From NCBI RefSeq assembly GCF_003346715.1, contig NZ_QQPQ01000023.1:1-64000 (forward strand): a stretch of 64,000 bases of DNA, in the 5' to 3' direction. Below, one piece after another: positions 16,362-24,738 of this stretch. The stretch is from Oceanispirochaeta sp. M1. Its GTDB lineage: Bacteria > Spirochaetota > Spirochaetia > DSM-2461. Below the pieces are notes generated by a model. The model had not been told where the DNA came from, did no database searches, and saw nothing but the letters and a program-made list of their open reading frames with translations. Position 1 is the first letter of the stretch. Every line of letters begins with the position of its first letter. The position numbers were made by a program, and so were the translations under genes.

Positions 16362-16388
16362 AGCCCGGCATTCGCCGGGCTTTTTTAT
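16362..16388 (+). terminator. Intrinsic terminator after aconitase
   Basis: Perfect 8-bp stem AGCCCGGC/GCCGGGCT with an ATTC loop, followed by TTTTTT. Confidence 0.93.
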
Positions 16389-16417
16389 TGCTGATCAAAG
16401 ACTGAATAATAAAAAGT

Positions 16418-17434
16418 TTATTGAAGAGATGCGAATTTTTTAAGCGATTTCAACTGATCCTCATTACCCATGGCTATCAGCTCATCTCCCTGATTTAACT
16501 GGATAGATGCAATTGTGCTGCGGTTTGACTGATTACTTCTCAGATTTCCATCAGAATCAAGAATCCCGATAATAACAGCACCCGTGTGCTGACCGATATT
16601 ACTTTCTCTCAATGTCTTACTGATCAGACCTGAATCAGTACCCAGATGACAGGATTCAATATGGACATCATCCTTTCCTCCTGCTGCTATGGTATCCAGA
16701 AAGCGGCTCACCGAAGGTCTGATACTGACTGTTGCCAGACGGCGCCCTGCTATTACCTTAGGAGTAATAACCCTGTTGGCTCCTGCCTTCTTAAGTTTGG
16801 ATACAGTCCTTTCATGAGAGGCTCTTGAAACAATATTCAGTTTTGGATTCATTTCACGGGCAGTGAGCACTGTAAATACATTCTGCGGATCTTCGGGCAG
16901 ACAGCAGATCAGTCCCCGGGCCTTGTCGATCCTGGCCCTGGACAGTACTTCCTCTTCCGAAGCATCCCCGTCAATCATCGTATAGGAGGGATACTTCTCT
17001 TTGTCAATATCTGTAATATCCCAATCCACGATGACAAAGGGTATTTTATTCTTATTCAGCTCTTCGGCAGTTTCTCTACCGACCTCTCCAAATCCGCATA
17101 TTATAAAATGATCTTTAATCTGACCCAGGAAATGCTTCATGCGTCTCTCCCTCATTGTATGGAGTAATTGTCCTTCAAATAGAAAGGACATAAGTGTGGT
17201 GATGATATAACCGATAATCAGCAGACTCACAAGGATGAGACCCATGGTAAAATACCGGCCCTCTGTGGACAGAGGATGAACTTCGGCAAAGCCGACGGTG
17301 GATATAGTGACGAATGTCATATAGAGGCTGTCTGCAAAGTTCCAGTTCTCTAAATTCATAAATCCGAAGATTCCTGAAAAGATGAGAAATATGATCAATG
17401 CCAGTGCCAGTAAAAATCGCTGATATGGTGTCAT
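16418..17434 (-). CDS. Two-TM potassium-channel-like protein with RCK (TrkA-N/TrkA-C) domains
   Basis: This 338-aa protein has two membrane helices (~6-27 and ~62-84) flanking a pore loop with filter-like TISTVGFAEVHP. A Rossmann TrkA-N domain follows (FIICGFGEVGRE, ~110-121; acidic VDWDITD) and then a TrkA-C domain (~255-335). Such channels gate K+ flow in response to nucleotides or ions bound by the RCK ring. The canonical GYG filter reads GFA here, so strict K+ selectivity is uncertain. Its start overlaps the hrpA stop codon by 4 bp, indicating translational coupling in a regulator-helicase-channel operon. Confidence 0.88.
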   Translation of the reverse strand: MTPYQRFLLALALIIFLIFSGIFGFMNLENWNFADSLYMTFVTISTVGFAEVHPLSTEGRYFTMGLILVSLLIIGYIITTLMSFLFEGQLLHTMRERRMKHFLGQIKDHFIICGFGEVGRETAEELNKNKIPFVIVDWDITDIDKEKYPSYTMIDGDASEEEVLSRARIDKARGLICCLPEDPQNVFTVLTAREMNPKLNIVSRASHERTVSKLKKAGANRVITPKVIAGRRLATVSIRPSVSRFLDTIAAGGKDDVHIESCHLGTDSGLISKTLRESNIGQHTGAVIIGILDSDGNLRSNQSNRSTIASIQLNQGDELIAMGNEDQLKSLKKFASLQ

Positions 17435-20400
17435 AACATTACCTGTAAATTTTCTACCCTTTTCTCAACTCTCTGATCCGAAATCTTTTCCCGGGTTTTC
17501 ATCTCCTGGGCAAATAGGAAAACTTTATACTCCTGGAAATACCACCAAAGGGCATCCACTTCTCTTTTACGTTCCGGGCTTATCCACTCGGGCATCTTAT
17601 CCAATGTTTTCAAATATCGATTCCAGAATCTTGAGAACTGTTTTTCCCTCTCTGCATCCCTCTGGGGATCAAGAATACCCTTTTCCGATCGTACCCTGAT
17701 AAGCTTCATATGTCTGATCAGCTCATGGAGCCTCTCTGATTCATACTGATCGATAAAATCTCTGGGAATCAGATCTTCAAGGTCCTGTCGCCGGGCTTCG
17801 ATAAAAGCCTTACTCCTGCCCTTACTTTCGGCCTGTGAAAGGAAAAGCCTGGTCTCCTTAAAGCCCTGAATAATCCTGCTGCACTGGCTGTAGACCTCTT
17901 CAGCCCTTTGAAAAAGCTGTGGAGCCAGATCTGCTCTGGCTTTATCAAAATCCTCTTTTGAACGAATACTGTTATCACCGGCTTCAAAAAAGATCTTGTT
18001 CCATATCCGCTTTTCCATCTCCTTCAATCCGCCAAAATAGGCAGCACCCTCAGTGAAATGAAAATCAGATGAAAGTTCCTGCTTGAAAGATCTGATCTCT
18101 TTAGCAAAGCTCAGACGCAGCAGCAGGGATACTCCCTTGCTGTGAGTATCGGCGGCTTCCTCTTTATTCTCCAATAGGAGTATGGCAGCCGTCTCATCAC
18201 CGCAGTCCTTAAGGGCTGGATAGAGGCGGTACATATAGCCCTTCTTGCCCTTTTTACTGATCTCCTCGGGAAGATCCCGGAACTCCCAGGTTTTAAGGTT
18301 ATTCTGCTCCCACTCTTTCCGGCTGTTCCGGAGAATATTCTTATCAACATGGGCGTCATATTTTTTATAGAGAACTTCCGTATCACGGGCAGTTTCAATA
18401 ACCTTACCCCGCTCGTCTGTTACTGCAATTCTTATTTTCAGATGTTCAGGAAGAGCGTCTTCATCCCAGTCTGTCAGTGGAACATTGATACCCCATTCCG
18501 TATAAAGAAACTCACTGAGAGTCCGTGTCAGCTTCTGATCATCCTGACTCTCCATTTTCTTCACAATTTCATCCACTGTGGCATTGATGGGTGTCAGCTG
18601 TTTTCTGGTTTTCTTAGCTAATCCCTTGATCAGAGCAGCAATTCTCTCTTTATGAAGCCCCGGTATGGCCCAGTCCAGCTGAGTCGCCTGTACCTGAGTG
18701 GCTTCTCTGGCGGGAATCTGAAGGGTGACACCGTCTGTTTCCTTGCCTGGTTCAAAGCTGTACTCCACCGACACATCTATGTTTCCAATGCTCAGGGAGT
18801 CTGGAAACTGGGCCAGTATATTTTTATCGGTCTGCCCTTTCAACAGATCTTCTTCACTGATCACAAGATAGTCGGGGCCCTTGTCTATCAACAGCTTATT
18901 CAGCAGACCCAGGTCATAGACTTCTGATCCCAGACGTTCCTTATAGATAAGAAACAACTCTTCATCCGTAACAAGGAGATTACGCCGACGGATCTTATTC
19001 TCCATATTAACAATGGAATCAATAAGGTTATTGTTGGCTTCCAGAAAAGGAAAAGAGGATGTATCACGGACAGCCCCTTCCAGAAAGGCACCCCGAATCA
19101 TCATATCTGTGGCTTCCGATGGATTAACAGGTCCATATGGGATCACATCTTCGGAAATAATAAAGCCGAAAAGACGCTTCTGCCGCTGTACCATTACAGC
19201 ACCCTTGTCCTGTGTCCAGATGGGACTGTGATAACTTTCTGTGATCAGATGTGCCGAGAGATCCTCAAACCACGAGGACTCTACATTGGCTACTATACGC
19301 CCGAAGAGCTTGGAGGTCTTCACTATTTCCCCGCAAACAATCCACTCACCGGCTCTCTTTCCCCCAAAGAGTCCGGAGCCGGGAAAAATCATAAGCTCAC
19401 GGTTTCTTGTAGCCCTGTAGTAGACCTTCTCCTTCTTCAGGGCTATATGGGAGAGGAAGCCCGCAAGTATTGATTTATGTATGGCGGGATAGAAGTTATC
19501 TTCATTCCCCTGGTAGGCTTTAATTTTGTATTCCTTCTCTTCAAGGAGAATTTTCAGCTGTCTGTAGATGTCCTGCCATTCCCTCATTCGTCTGAAGGAC
19601 ATGTAGTTTTCCTTGCAGAACTTCCTTAAATTCCCTGTTTTTTTTGTATCATAATTTTTTTCGAAGCTACGCCATATATTTAAGCGGCTCAAATAATCCG
19701 AGTTATCATCTCTGAATTTTGCATGAGCCTGATCTGCAGTTCCAACCTTGTCCTGAGGGCGTTCCCGGGTATCATGGACGTTCAATGAAGCAGCAATAAT
19801 AAGAACTTCTTCCATGCACTGCTCTTTGTCAGCCTGAAGAATCATCCTTGCAAGACGGGGATCAAGAGGAAGGAAGGCCATGATTTTACCCATTTTGGTC
19901 ATTCCATAACTTCGCTTTTTACCGCTTCCCCGGTTCTCTACGGCTCCAAGTTCCATCAATGTTTTATATCCGTCACTGATGCCCGTAGAGGATGGGGGAT
20001 CTATAAAGGGAAACTCTGCAGGATCACCCAGACGGAGAGAAAGCATCCGCAGAATTACTTCTGCAAGATTAGTTCTGAGAATTTCGGGAGGGGTAAACTC
20101 CTGTCTGCTTACATAGTCATCTTCCGTAAAAAGACGGACACATATTCCGTTCTCCACACGTCCACAGCGCCCTTTCCTCTGATCTGCACTGCTACGGGAT
20201 ATGGACATCACCGGCAAAGCGAAAGTACCCGTAGAGGGGTAATACTGGGCCAGACGGGCAATACCCGTATCAATAACATATCTTATTCCCGGTATGGTCA
20301 GGGAAGTCTCGGCCACATTGGTTGAGATAACAATTTTTCTTGTAGGCGCCTGTGCAAAAACCCTCTTCTGATCGGAGGAAGAAAGCCTGGCATAGAGGGG

Positions 20401-21393
20401 CAGTATGGTGGCGTGTCTCTGCTTACCTGCCAGAAGATCACAGCACTCTCTGATATCCTGCTCTGTAGGCATAAAGATAAGGATGTCTCCCTTGGAGTCC
20501 TTATAGATCAGCTGATTGGCGGCCTGTGCGGCACGCTCTGCCAGAGAACCCTCATCACTGAGATCGCTGTCATCATAACGGACTTCTACGGGAAAAGTAC
20601 GTCCCGAGACCTCTATCACGGGAGCATCATCAAAAGCCTTTGAGAACTTCTGAGTATCTATTGTTGCCGATGTAATGATCAGCTTGAGGTCTTTCCTCTT
20701 CTTAAGCAGCTGCCGTAGATAGCCCAGAATGAAGTCAATATTCAGACTCCGCTCATGAGCCTCATCGATGATAAGGGTATCGTATTCATTGAGATAGGCA
20801 TCTCCCTGGGTTTCGGCCAGGAGAATACCGTCGGTCATGATCTTTATGGTGGATGTGGGTTTATCCCTGTCCTGAAAACGGATCTTGTATCCAACAGACT
20901 GACCGGGCTGTTCTCCCAGTTCGTCAGCAATACGATCGGCCACTGTGAGTGCGGCGATTCTACGGGGCTGGGTACATCCGATCTTTCCCTCTATCCCCCT
21001 GCCCGCAGCCATACAGAATTTTGGAATTTGAGTCGTTTTTCCACTTCCGGTTTCACCGGCCAGAACTATGACCTGATTATCCCTGATGGTCTGGATAATC
21101 TCATCCTTCCGTGCCGTGATGGGCAGATCGTAATTCCAGTTATACCGTGGTTTTCTAAGCTGTCTTCTCTGTTTCTCTTCCATGGAGGAGAGAATTCTGG
21201 ATTTAATTTTTATCAGACCCTGAGATTCTTCTGTAAGTGTATTGTTATTCAGCCTGAAAAGTTCCCGATTCAGAGAGTGGTAGTCACAGGAGCGGACTCC
21301 CTTCAGCTCTTTTTTCAAAGGGGCTAAAAGAGGATTAAGCTGCTGTTGTGGTCTCCGGGGCTTCCCAGCTGATTTTTTCTGTGTATCAGACAT
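17431..21393 (-). CDS. hrpA: ATP-dependent RNA helicase HrpA
   Basis: This ~1,320-aa DEAH-box helicase has Walker A GETGSGKTTQIP, the DEAH box DEAHERSLNIDF, motif III SAT and motif VI QRKGRCGR. Helicase-associated domains follow, then a long C-terminal region typical of bacterial HrpA, so the length is normal for full-length HrpA. It remodels structured RNA and stalled ribosomes. The start is placed at ATG 21393 rather than the in-frame GTG at 21399; the Shine-Dalgarno (GGGTG) is weak either way. It lies 11 bp after the LuxR-type gene and overlaps the channel gene. Confidence 0.95.
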   Translation of the reverse strand: MSDTQKKSAGKPRRPQQQLNPLLAPLKKELKGVRSCDYHSLNRELFRLNNNTLTEESQGLIKIKSRILSSMEEKQRRQLRKPRYNWNYDLPITARKDEIIQTIRDNQVIVLAGETGSGKTTQIPKFCMAAGRGIEGKIGCTQPRRIAALTVADRIADELGEQPGQSVGYKIRFQDRDKPTSTIKIMTDGILLAETQGDAYLNEYDTLIIDEAHERSLNIDFILGYLRQLLKKRKDLKLIITSATIDTQKFSKAFDDAPVIEVSGRTFPVEVRYDDSDLSDEGSLAERAAQAANQLIYKDSKGDILIFMPTEQDIRECCDLLAGKQRHATILPLYARLSSSDQKRVFAQAPTRKIVISTNVAETSLTIPGIRYVIDTGIARLAQYYPSTGTFALPVMSISRSSADQRKGRCGRVENGICVRLFTEDDYVSRQEFTPPEILRTNLAEVILRMLSLRLGDPAEFPFIDPPSSTGISDGYKTLMELGAVENRGSGKKRSYGMTKMGKIMAFLPLDPRLARMILQADKEQCMEEVLIIAASLNVHDTRERPQDKVGTADQAHAKFRDDNSDYLSRLNIWRSFEKNYDTKKTGNLRKFCKENYMSFRRMREWQDIYRQLKILLEEKEYKIKAYQGNEDNFYPAIHKSILAGFLSHIALKKEKVYYRATRNRELMIFPGSGLFGGKRAGEWIVCGEIVKTSKLFGRIVANVESSWFEDLSAHLITESYHSPIWTQDKGAVMVQRQKRLFGFIISEDVIPYGPVNPSEATDMMIRGAFLEGAVRDTSSFPFLEANNNLIDSIVNMENKIRRRNLLVTDEELFLIYKERLGSEVYDLGLLNKLLIDKGPDYLVISEEDLLKGQTDKNILAQFPDSLSIGNIDVSVEYSFEPGKETDGVTLQIPAREATQVQATQLDWAIPGLHKERIAALIKGLAKKTRKQLTPINATVDEIVKKMESQDDQKLTRTLSEFLYTEWGINVPLTDWDEDALPEHLKIRIAVTDERGKVIETARDTEVLYKKYDAHVDKNILRNSRKEWEQNNLKTWEFRDLPEEISKKGKKGYMYRLYPALKDCGDETAAILLLENKEEAADTHSKGVSLLLRLSFAKEIRSFKQELSSDFHFTEGAAYFGGLKEMEKRIWNKIFFEAGDNSIRSKEDFDKARADLAPQLFQRAEEVYSQCSRIIQGFKETRLFLSQAESKGRSKAFIEARRQDLEDLIPRDFIDQYESERLHELIRHMKLIRVRSEKGILDPQRDAEREKQFSRFWNRYLKTLDKMPEWISPERKREVDALWWYFQEYKVFLFAQEMKTREKISDQRVEKRVENLQVML

Positions 21394-21404
21394 AATCACC
21401 CATA

Positions 21405-22250
21405 CTATTCAGATTCCTTCTCCCGGACAAGTGCCGCTTCCTGAAGAATGTCCTGAAGTACTATAAGGAGTTCCCCTTTACTGCCTACATTACATTTACG
21501 ATAAATACTTTTTACATGACTCTTCACCGTATCAAGGGAGATATAAAGTTCACCGGCAATCATCCTGTAGGTTTTCCCCTGGATAAGAATTCCCAGAACA
21601 TCCTTCTCTCTGCTGCTGAGTTTAAAAATTCCGGCGATCTCTTCAAGAGAATCCTTTAAGGCTGTATTTTCATTGCGGATGGTATCAAAGTAGACCTGCT
21701 GCTGATTCACAAGGCGGCTGATGATTCTGGGCCTGCTGAGTACGGCAATTGAAAATGTGATAAGCAGCAATGTGAACATAATCTGATTATTAAACTCCGG
21801 CCAATTAAAAATATTCACATCAAGTGAATCTGACACAGGAATAAGAGAATACAGATACAGAAGATTCATCAGAACAATGCTCTCCACTCCCGCCATGACA
21901 ATCAGATTGATCTTCAGCCGCAGGGAAGCACAATAGATGATAAACAGCAGAACCGGCAGCAGAGGAAATGAATATCCCTTTGAATGGAAAAATGACCAGG
22001 ATGAAGCCAGAATGATTTCCAGTGAAATGATGAAATAAGGATTCAGAAATCTTTTATTTTTTTTTAAAAATGTAAGGGTCAGATAATTGATCAACCCAAG
22101 AAAAAGTGGAATTAAAATGGTGATTGTATTACTGTGCTGCAGAACAGACCAGAGAAAAAGAAAAAGGAGAAACAGAGTGCGGAGTTTCCCGGCCTCTTCC
22201 TCTCCTCTTCTGCTCTCTGTCTGATGCAGATAATCATTGAGGGATCTCAT
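21405..22250 (-). CDS. Membrane-bound LuxR-type transcription regulator
   Basis: This 281-aa protein has several hydrophobic helices in its first ~165 residues and a C-terminal LuxR helix-turn-helix (~215-275: LSSREKDVLGILIQGKTYRMIAGELYISLDTVKSHVKSIYRK). It probably senses a membrane signal and binds DNA directly. No ligand domain was recognised. It heads the operon with hrpA and the channel gene. No Shine-Dalgarno is visible. A TATAAT hexamer on the minus strand lies only 7 bases before the ATG, so a leaderless transcript is possible. Confidence 0.8.
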   Translation of the reverse strand: MRSLNDYLHQTESRRGEEEAGKLRTLFLLFLFLWSVLQHSNTITILIPLFLGLINYLTLTFLKKNKRFLNPYFIISLEIILASSWSFFHSKGYSFPLLPVLLFIIYCASLRLKINLIVMAGVESIVLMNLLYLYSLIPVSDSLDVNIFNWPEFNNQIMFTLLLITFSIAVLSRPRIISRLVNQQQVYFDTIRNENTALKDSLEEIAGIFKLSSREKDVLGILIQGKTYRMIAGELYISLDTVKSHVKSIYRKCNVGSKGELLIVLQDILQEAALVREKESE

Positions 22251-22303
22251 AATTCAACATTATAGTCTGAAATCCCCCAATGGATATCTATTTTTCTCAG
22301 CTT

Positions 22304-22615
22304 TTATTTGATTTTAACAGCCGTTCCATAGACTATGACTTCCGCCGCCCCCTGCATGACTGCACTGGAGGCATAACGTATATTTACGACTCCCTCGGCT
22401 CCCATTGCCTCGGCTTCTTCAACCATTCTTTTTGTAGCCAGTGCCCTTGCACCATTAAGCATTTCCGCATAGGCAGTGATTTCACCGCCTACAAGTGTTT
22501 TCAGGCTGCTCATAATATCTTTTCCCATATGCCTGGACTGAACGGTACTCCCCTTCACTATCCCCAGCATCTCCAGATCCTTTCCTGAAATTGTTTCAGT
22601 ATTGACTAAGATCAT
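22304..22615 (-). CDS. YbjQ/UPF0145 family protein
   Basis: This ~103-aa protein starts MILVNTETI and continues through GEITAYAEMLNGARALATKRM and VNIRYASSAVMQGAAEVIVYGTAV, the wording of the YbjQ family, which forms ring-shaped oligomers of unknown function. The start is set five codons inside the longest frame because AGGAGG lies 6 bases before that ATG. The Shine-Dalgarno lies within the tail of the preceding small membrane gene (20-bp overlap), so the two are translationally coupled. Confidence 0.87.
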   Translation of the reverse strand: MILVNTETISGKDLEMLGIVKGSTVQSRHMGKDIMSSLKTLVGGEITAYAEMLNGARALATKRMVEEAEAMGAEGVVNIRYASSAVMQGAAEVIVYGTAVKIK

Positions 22616-22844
22616 CTTCATCCTCCTCATCTATTTCTCTTTTTCTGTGCACTGCGGTAACAATCATCATGATCATAATGGGAACGATGATTAAAACAGT
22701 CAGCCCCATAAACCCTGCCTTCAGCCAGGCCGGTATTGTATAATCCTGTCCTACTCCCCAGATCGAAGCCATAAGTGTCCAGATCATCAGAAGCAGAAAC
22801 ATAATGGTTATCAGCCAGGTCAGAAAATGCTTTCTTTTTTTCAT
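22596..22844 (-). CDS. Small two-helix membrane protein
   Basis: This ~82-aa protein (from ATG 22844, with GGGGG about 7 bases upstream) starts MKKRKHFLTW and has two hydrophobic helices, then a basic-acidic tail HRKREIDEEDEDDLSQY. No family was recognised. Its end overlaps the YbjQ gene, suggesting a joint role. A longer form starting at 22880 is possible but lacks a well-placed ribosome-binding site. Confidence 0.65.
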   Translation of the reverse strand: MKKRKHFLTWLITIMFLLLMIWTLMASIWGVGQDYTIPAWLKAGFMGLTVLIIVPIMIMMIVTAVHRKREIDEEDEDDLSQY

Positions 22845-22992
22845 AAGTGGCCCCCGTAGTTTTGATATACTGATTATCATCCCCCGCAGTTGATTTGGCC
22901 ATTACCCGATCAGTGTGAATTTGATCTAATATATCAATTCACCCTGCCGGGTGATATTGCAAAACACTTAACACTGGTATAGTATAAATATC

Positions 22993-24105
22993 ATGAGGAA
23001 AATCATTCATGTAGACATGGATGCCTTTTATGCATCCGTTGAACAGAGGGACAATCCTTCCTACAGAGGGAAGCCGATTGTTGTAGGAGGACCCCCCAAC
23101 AGCCGGGGTGTTGTATCCACCTGTTCCTATGAAGCCAGAGTCTACGGTATACATTCGGCCATGCCTTCTACACAAGCCTACAAACTATGTCCCCATGCCA
23201 TATTTGTATCCCATCATAATTTCTCAAAATACAAGGAAGCATCCGATATTATCAGAGAGATATTCCTCTCCTACACGGACCTGGTAGAACCTCTGAGCCT
23301 GGATGAGGCCTATCTGGATGTTACTGAAAATAAGATGAACAATCCCTCGGCTACCAGAATTGCCGAAGAGATCAGAGCCAGGATCTACAAAGAGACAAAC
23401 CTGACTGCATCTGCGGGGGTTTCCTATAATAAATTCATAGCCAAAATTGCATCTGACATCGACAAACCCAATGGCCTGACAGTAATTCTCCCGGAAGAAG
23501 CCGAATCATTTCTTGCAAAGCTTCCTATTAAAAAGTTCTGGGGAGTCGGCAAAAAGACAGCAGAACATATGAACTCCCTGGGCATCGAAACCGGGGCCGA
23601 CCTTAAAAAACTTGAAATGTATGAATGTCTGGATTACTTCGGTAAATCAGGGAGTTATTATTACAATGCTGTACGGGGAATCGATGAGAGAAACGTAGAG
23701 CCCGAACGAACGCGTAAATCCCTTGGACGGGAAAATACATTTCCCTCTGATCTCACAGACCCTGAGGAAATAATGAAGGAACTGGAAGAAATTTCGGCCC
23801 GGATTGAAGAGGACTTGAAACAGCAGAATCTACAGGGACGTCAGCTCACCCTGAAAGTCAAATATCATGACTTCCGTCTCTGTACCCGCTCTATTCAGAG
23901 TCCCATGGTACTGGAGAACAAGGAAGACATACTCAGCCTGGTACCGGCATTACTGAATAAAACAGATGCCGGTAAAATTCCTGTTCGTCTTCTCGGCCTT
24001 TCCCTTGGAAAACTTCAGGGTGATCTATATAAAGAAGCCGATCCGCAGATGGAGCTGAATCTCTTTGCAGCAGACTCTGGATGCACACAGGGAAAATCAT
24101 TATAG
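22993..24105 (+). CDS. dinB: DNA polymerase IV (Y-family)
   Basis: This 370-aa translesion polymerase has catalytic acids D8 (HVDMDAFYASVE) and D104/E105 (LSLDEAYLDVT). The helix-hairpin-helix thumb IKKFWGVGKKTAEHMNSLGI and the little-finger domain follow. The C-terminus ends MELNLFAADSG..., a degenerate beta-clamp-binding motif (QMELNLF). No Shine-Dalgarno is evident; a TATAGT hexamer lies about 10 bases upstream, hinting at a very short leader. No LexA box was recognised. Confidence 0.95.
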   Translation: MRKIIHVDMDAFYASVEQRDNPSYRGKPIVVGGPPNSRGVVSTCSYEARVYGIHSAMPSTQAYKLCPHAIFVSHHNFSKYKEASDIIREIFLSYTDLVEPLSLDEAYLDVTENKMNNPSATRIAEEIRARIYKETNLTASAGVSYNKFIAKIASDIDKPNGLTVILPEEAESFLAKLPIKKFWGVGKKTAEHMNSLGIETGADLKKLEMYECLDYFGKSGSYYYNAVRGIDERNVEPERTRKSLGRENTFPSDLTDPEEIMKELEEISARIEEDLKQQNLQGRQLTLKVKYHDFRLCTRSIQSPMVLENKEDILSLVPALLNKTDAGKIPVRLLGLSLGKLQGDLYKEADPQMELNLFAADSGCTQGKSL

Positions 24106-24114
24106 TATGCCCCT

Positions 24115-24738
24115 ATGGGACAATATATATTTGCACAGGCCGCCGTTGCCATATTTGCCATCACCGGTGTATTAGGAGCTATCCGTAAGGACAGAGACAT
24201 TCTTGGGCTCGTGGTTCTTGGTCTTATTACCGCCATAGGCGGTGGAACAATCCGGGATACCATCCTGGATGTACCGGTTTTCTGGATTGCCGACAGTACC
24301 TATATTATTGTTGCCGCAGCCGCTTCGGCCCTGACATTCTTTCTATTGAAAATTTCAACAATCAATGATGCCCGTTACAGGATTCTCCTCTATTTTGATG
24401 CCCTGGGAGTGGCTTATTTCTGTATTCAGGCTTTTGAAAAGACAATCAGCCTGGGACACAGCTTTCCACTGGCTCTGATGATGTCCTTTATAACAGGAAT
24501 GGGCGGTGGTGTGATGAGAGACGTTCTCACAGGACGTCCTAATCTTCTAATCACAACTGAGCTTTATGCAACTCCCGCTCTTTTAGGGAGTATCTTGTAT
24601 GGTATTTTGAGAATGGTCGATGTTGATATTCAACTGGCTGGAATCATATCCGTCAGCTTTATATTTATCTTCCGCTCTCTGGCGGTCTTTTACAGACTTC
24701 ATATGCCCAGATGGCTGGTGAACAACAGGGATTCATGA
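24115..24738 (+). CDS. TRIC/YadS-type membrane protein (UPF0126)
   Basis: This 207-aa protein has about six to seven membrane helices arranged as two homologous halves. Each half carries a glycine-rich signature: GGGTIRDTILDVPVFWI (~42-58) and GMGGGVMRDVLTGRPNLL (~127-144). That is the bacterial TRIC-like cation channel / UPF0126 family, with glycine transport also proposed for relatives. It starts 9 bp after dinB, so the two are probably co-transcribed. Its stop overlaps the end of the HD-GYP gene on the other strand. Confidence 0.88.
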   Translation: MGQYIFAQAAVAIFAITGVLGAIRKDRDILGLVVLGLITAIGGGTIRDTILDVPVFWIADSTYIIVAAAASALTFFLLKISTINDARYRILLYFDALGVAYFCIQAFEKTISLGHSFPLALMMSFITGMGGGVMRDVLTGRPNLLITTELYATPALLGSILYGILRMVDVDIQLAGIISVSFIFIFRSLAVFYRLHMPRWLVNNRDS

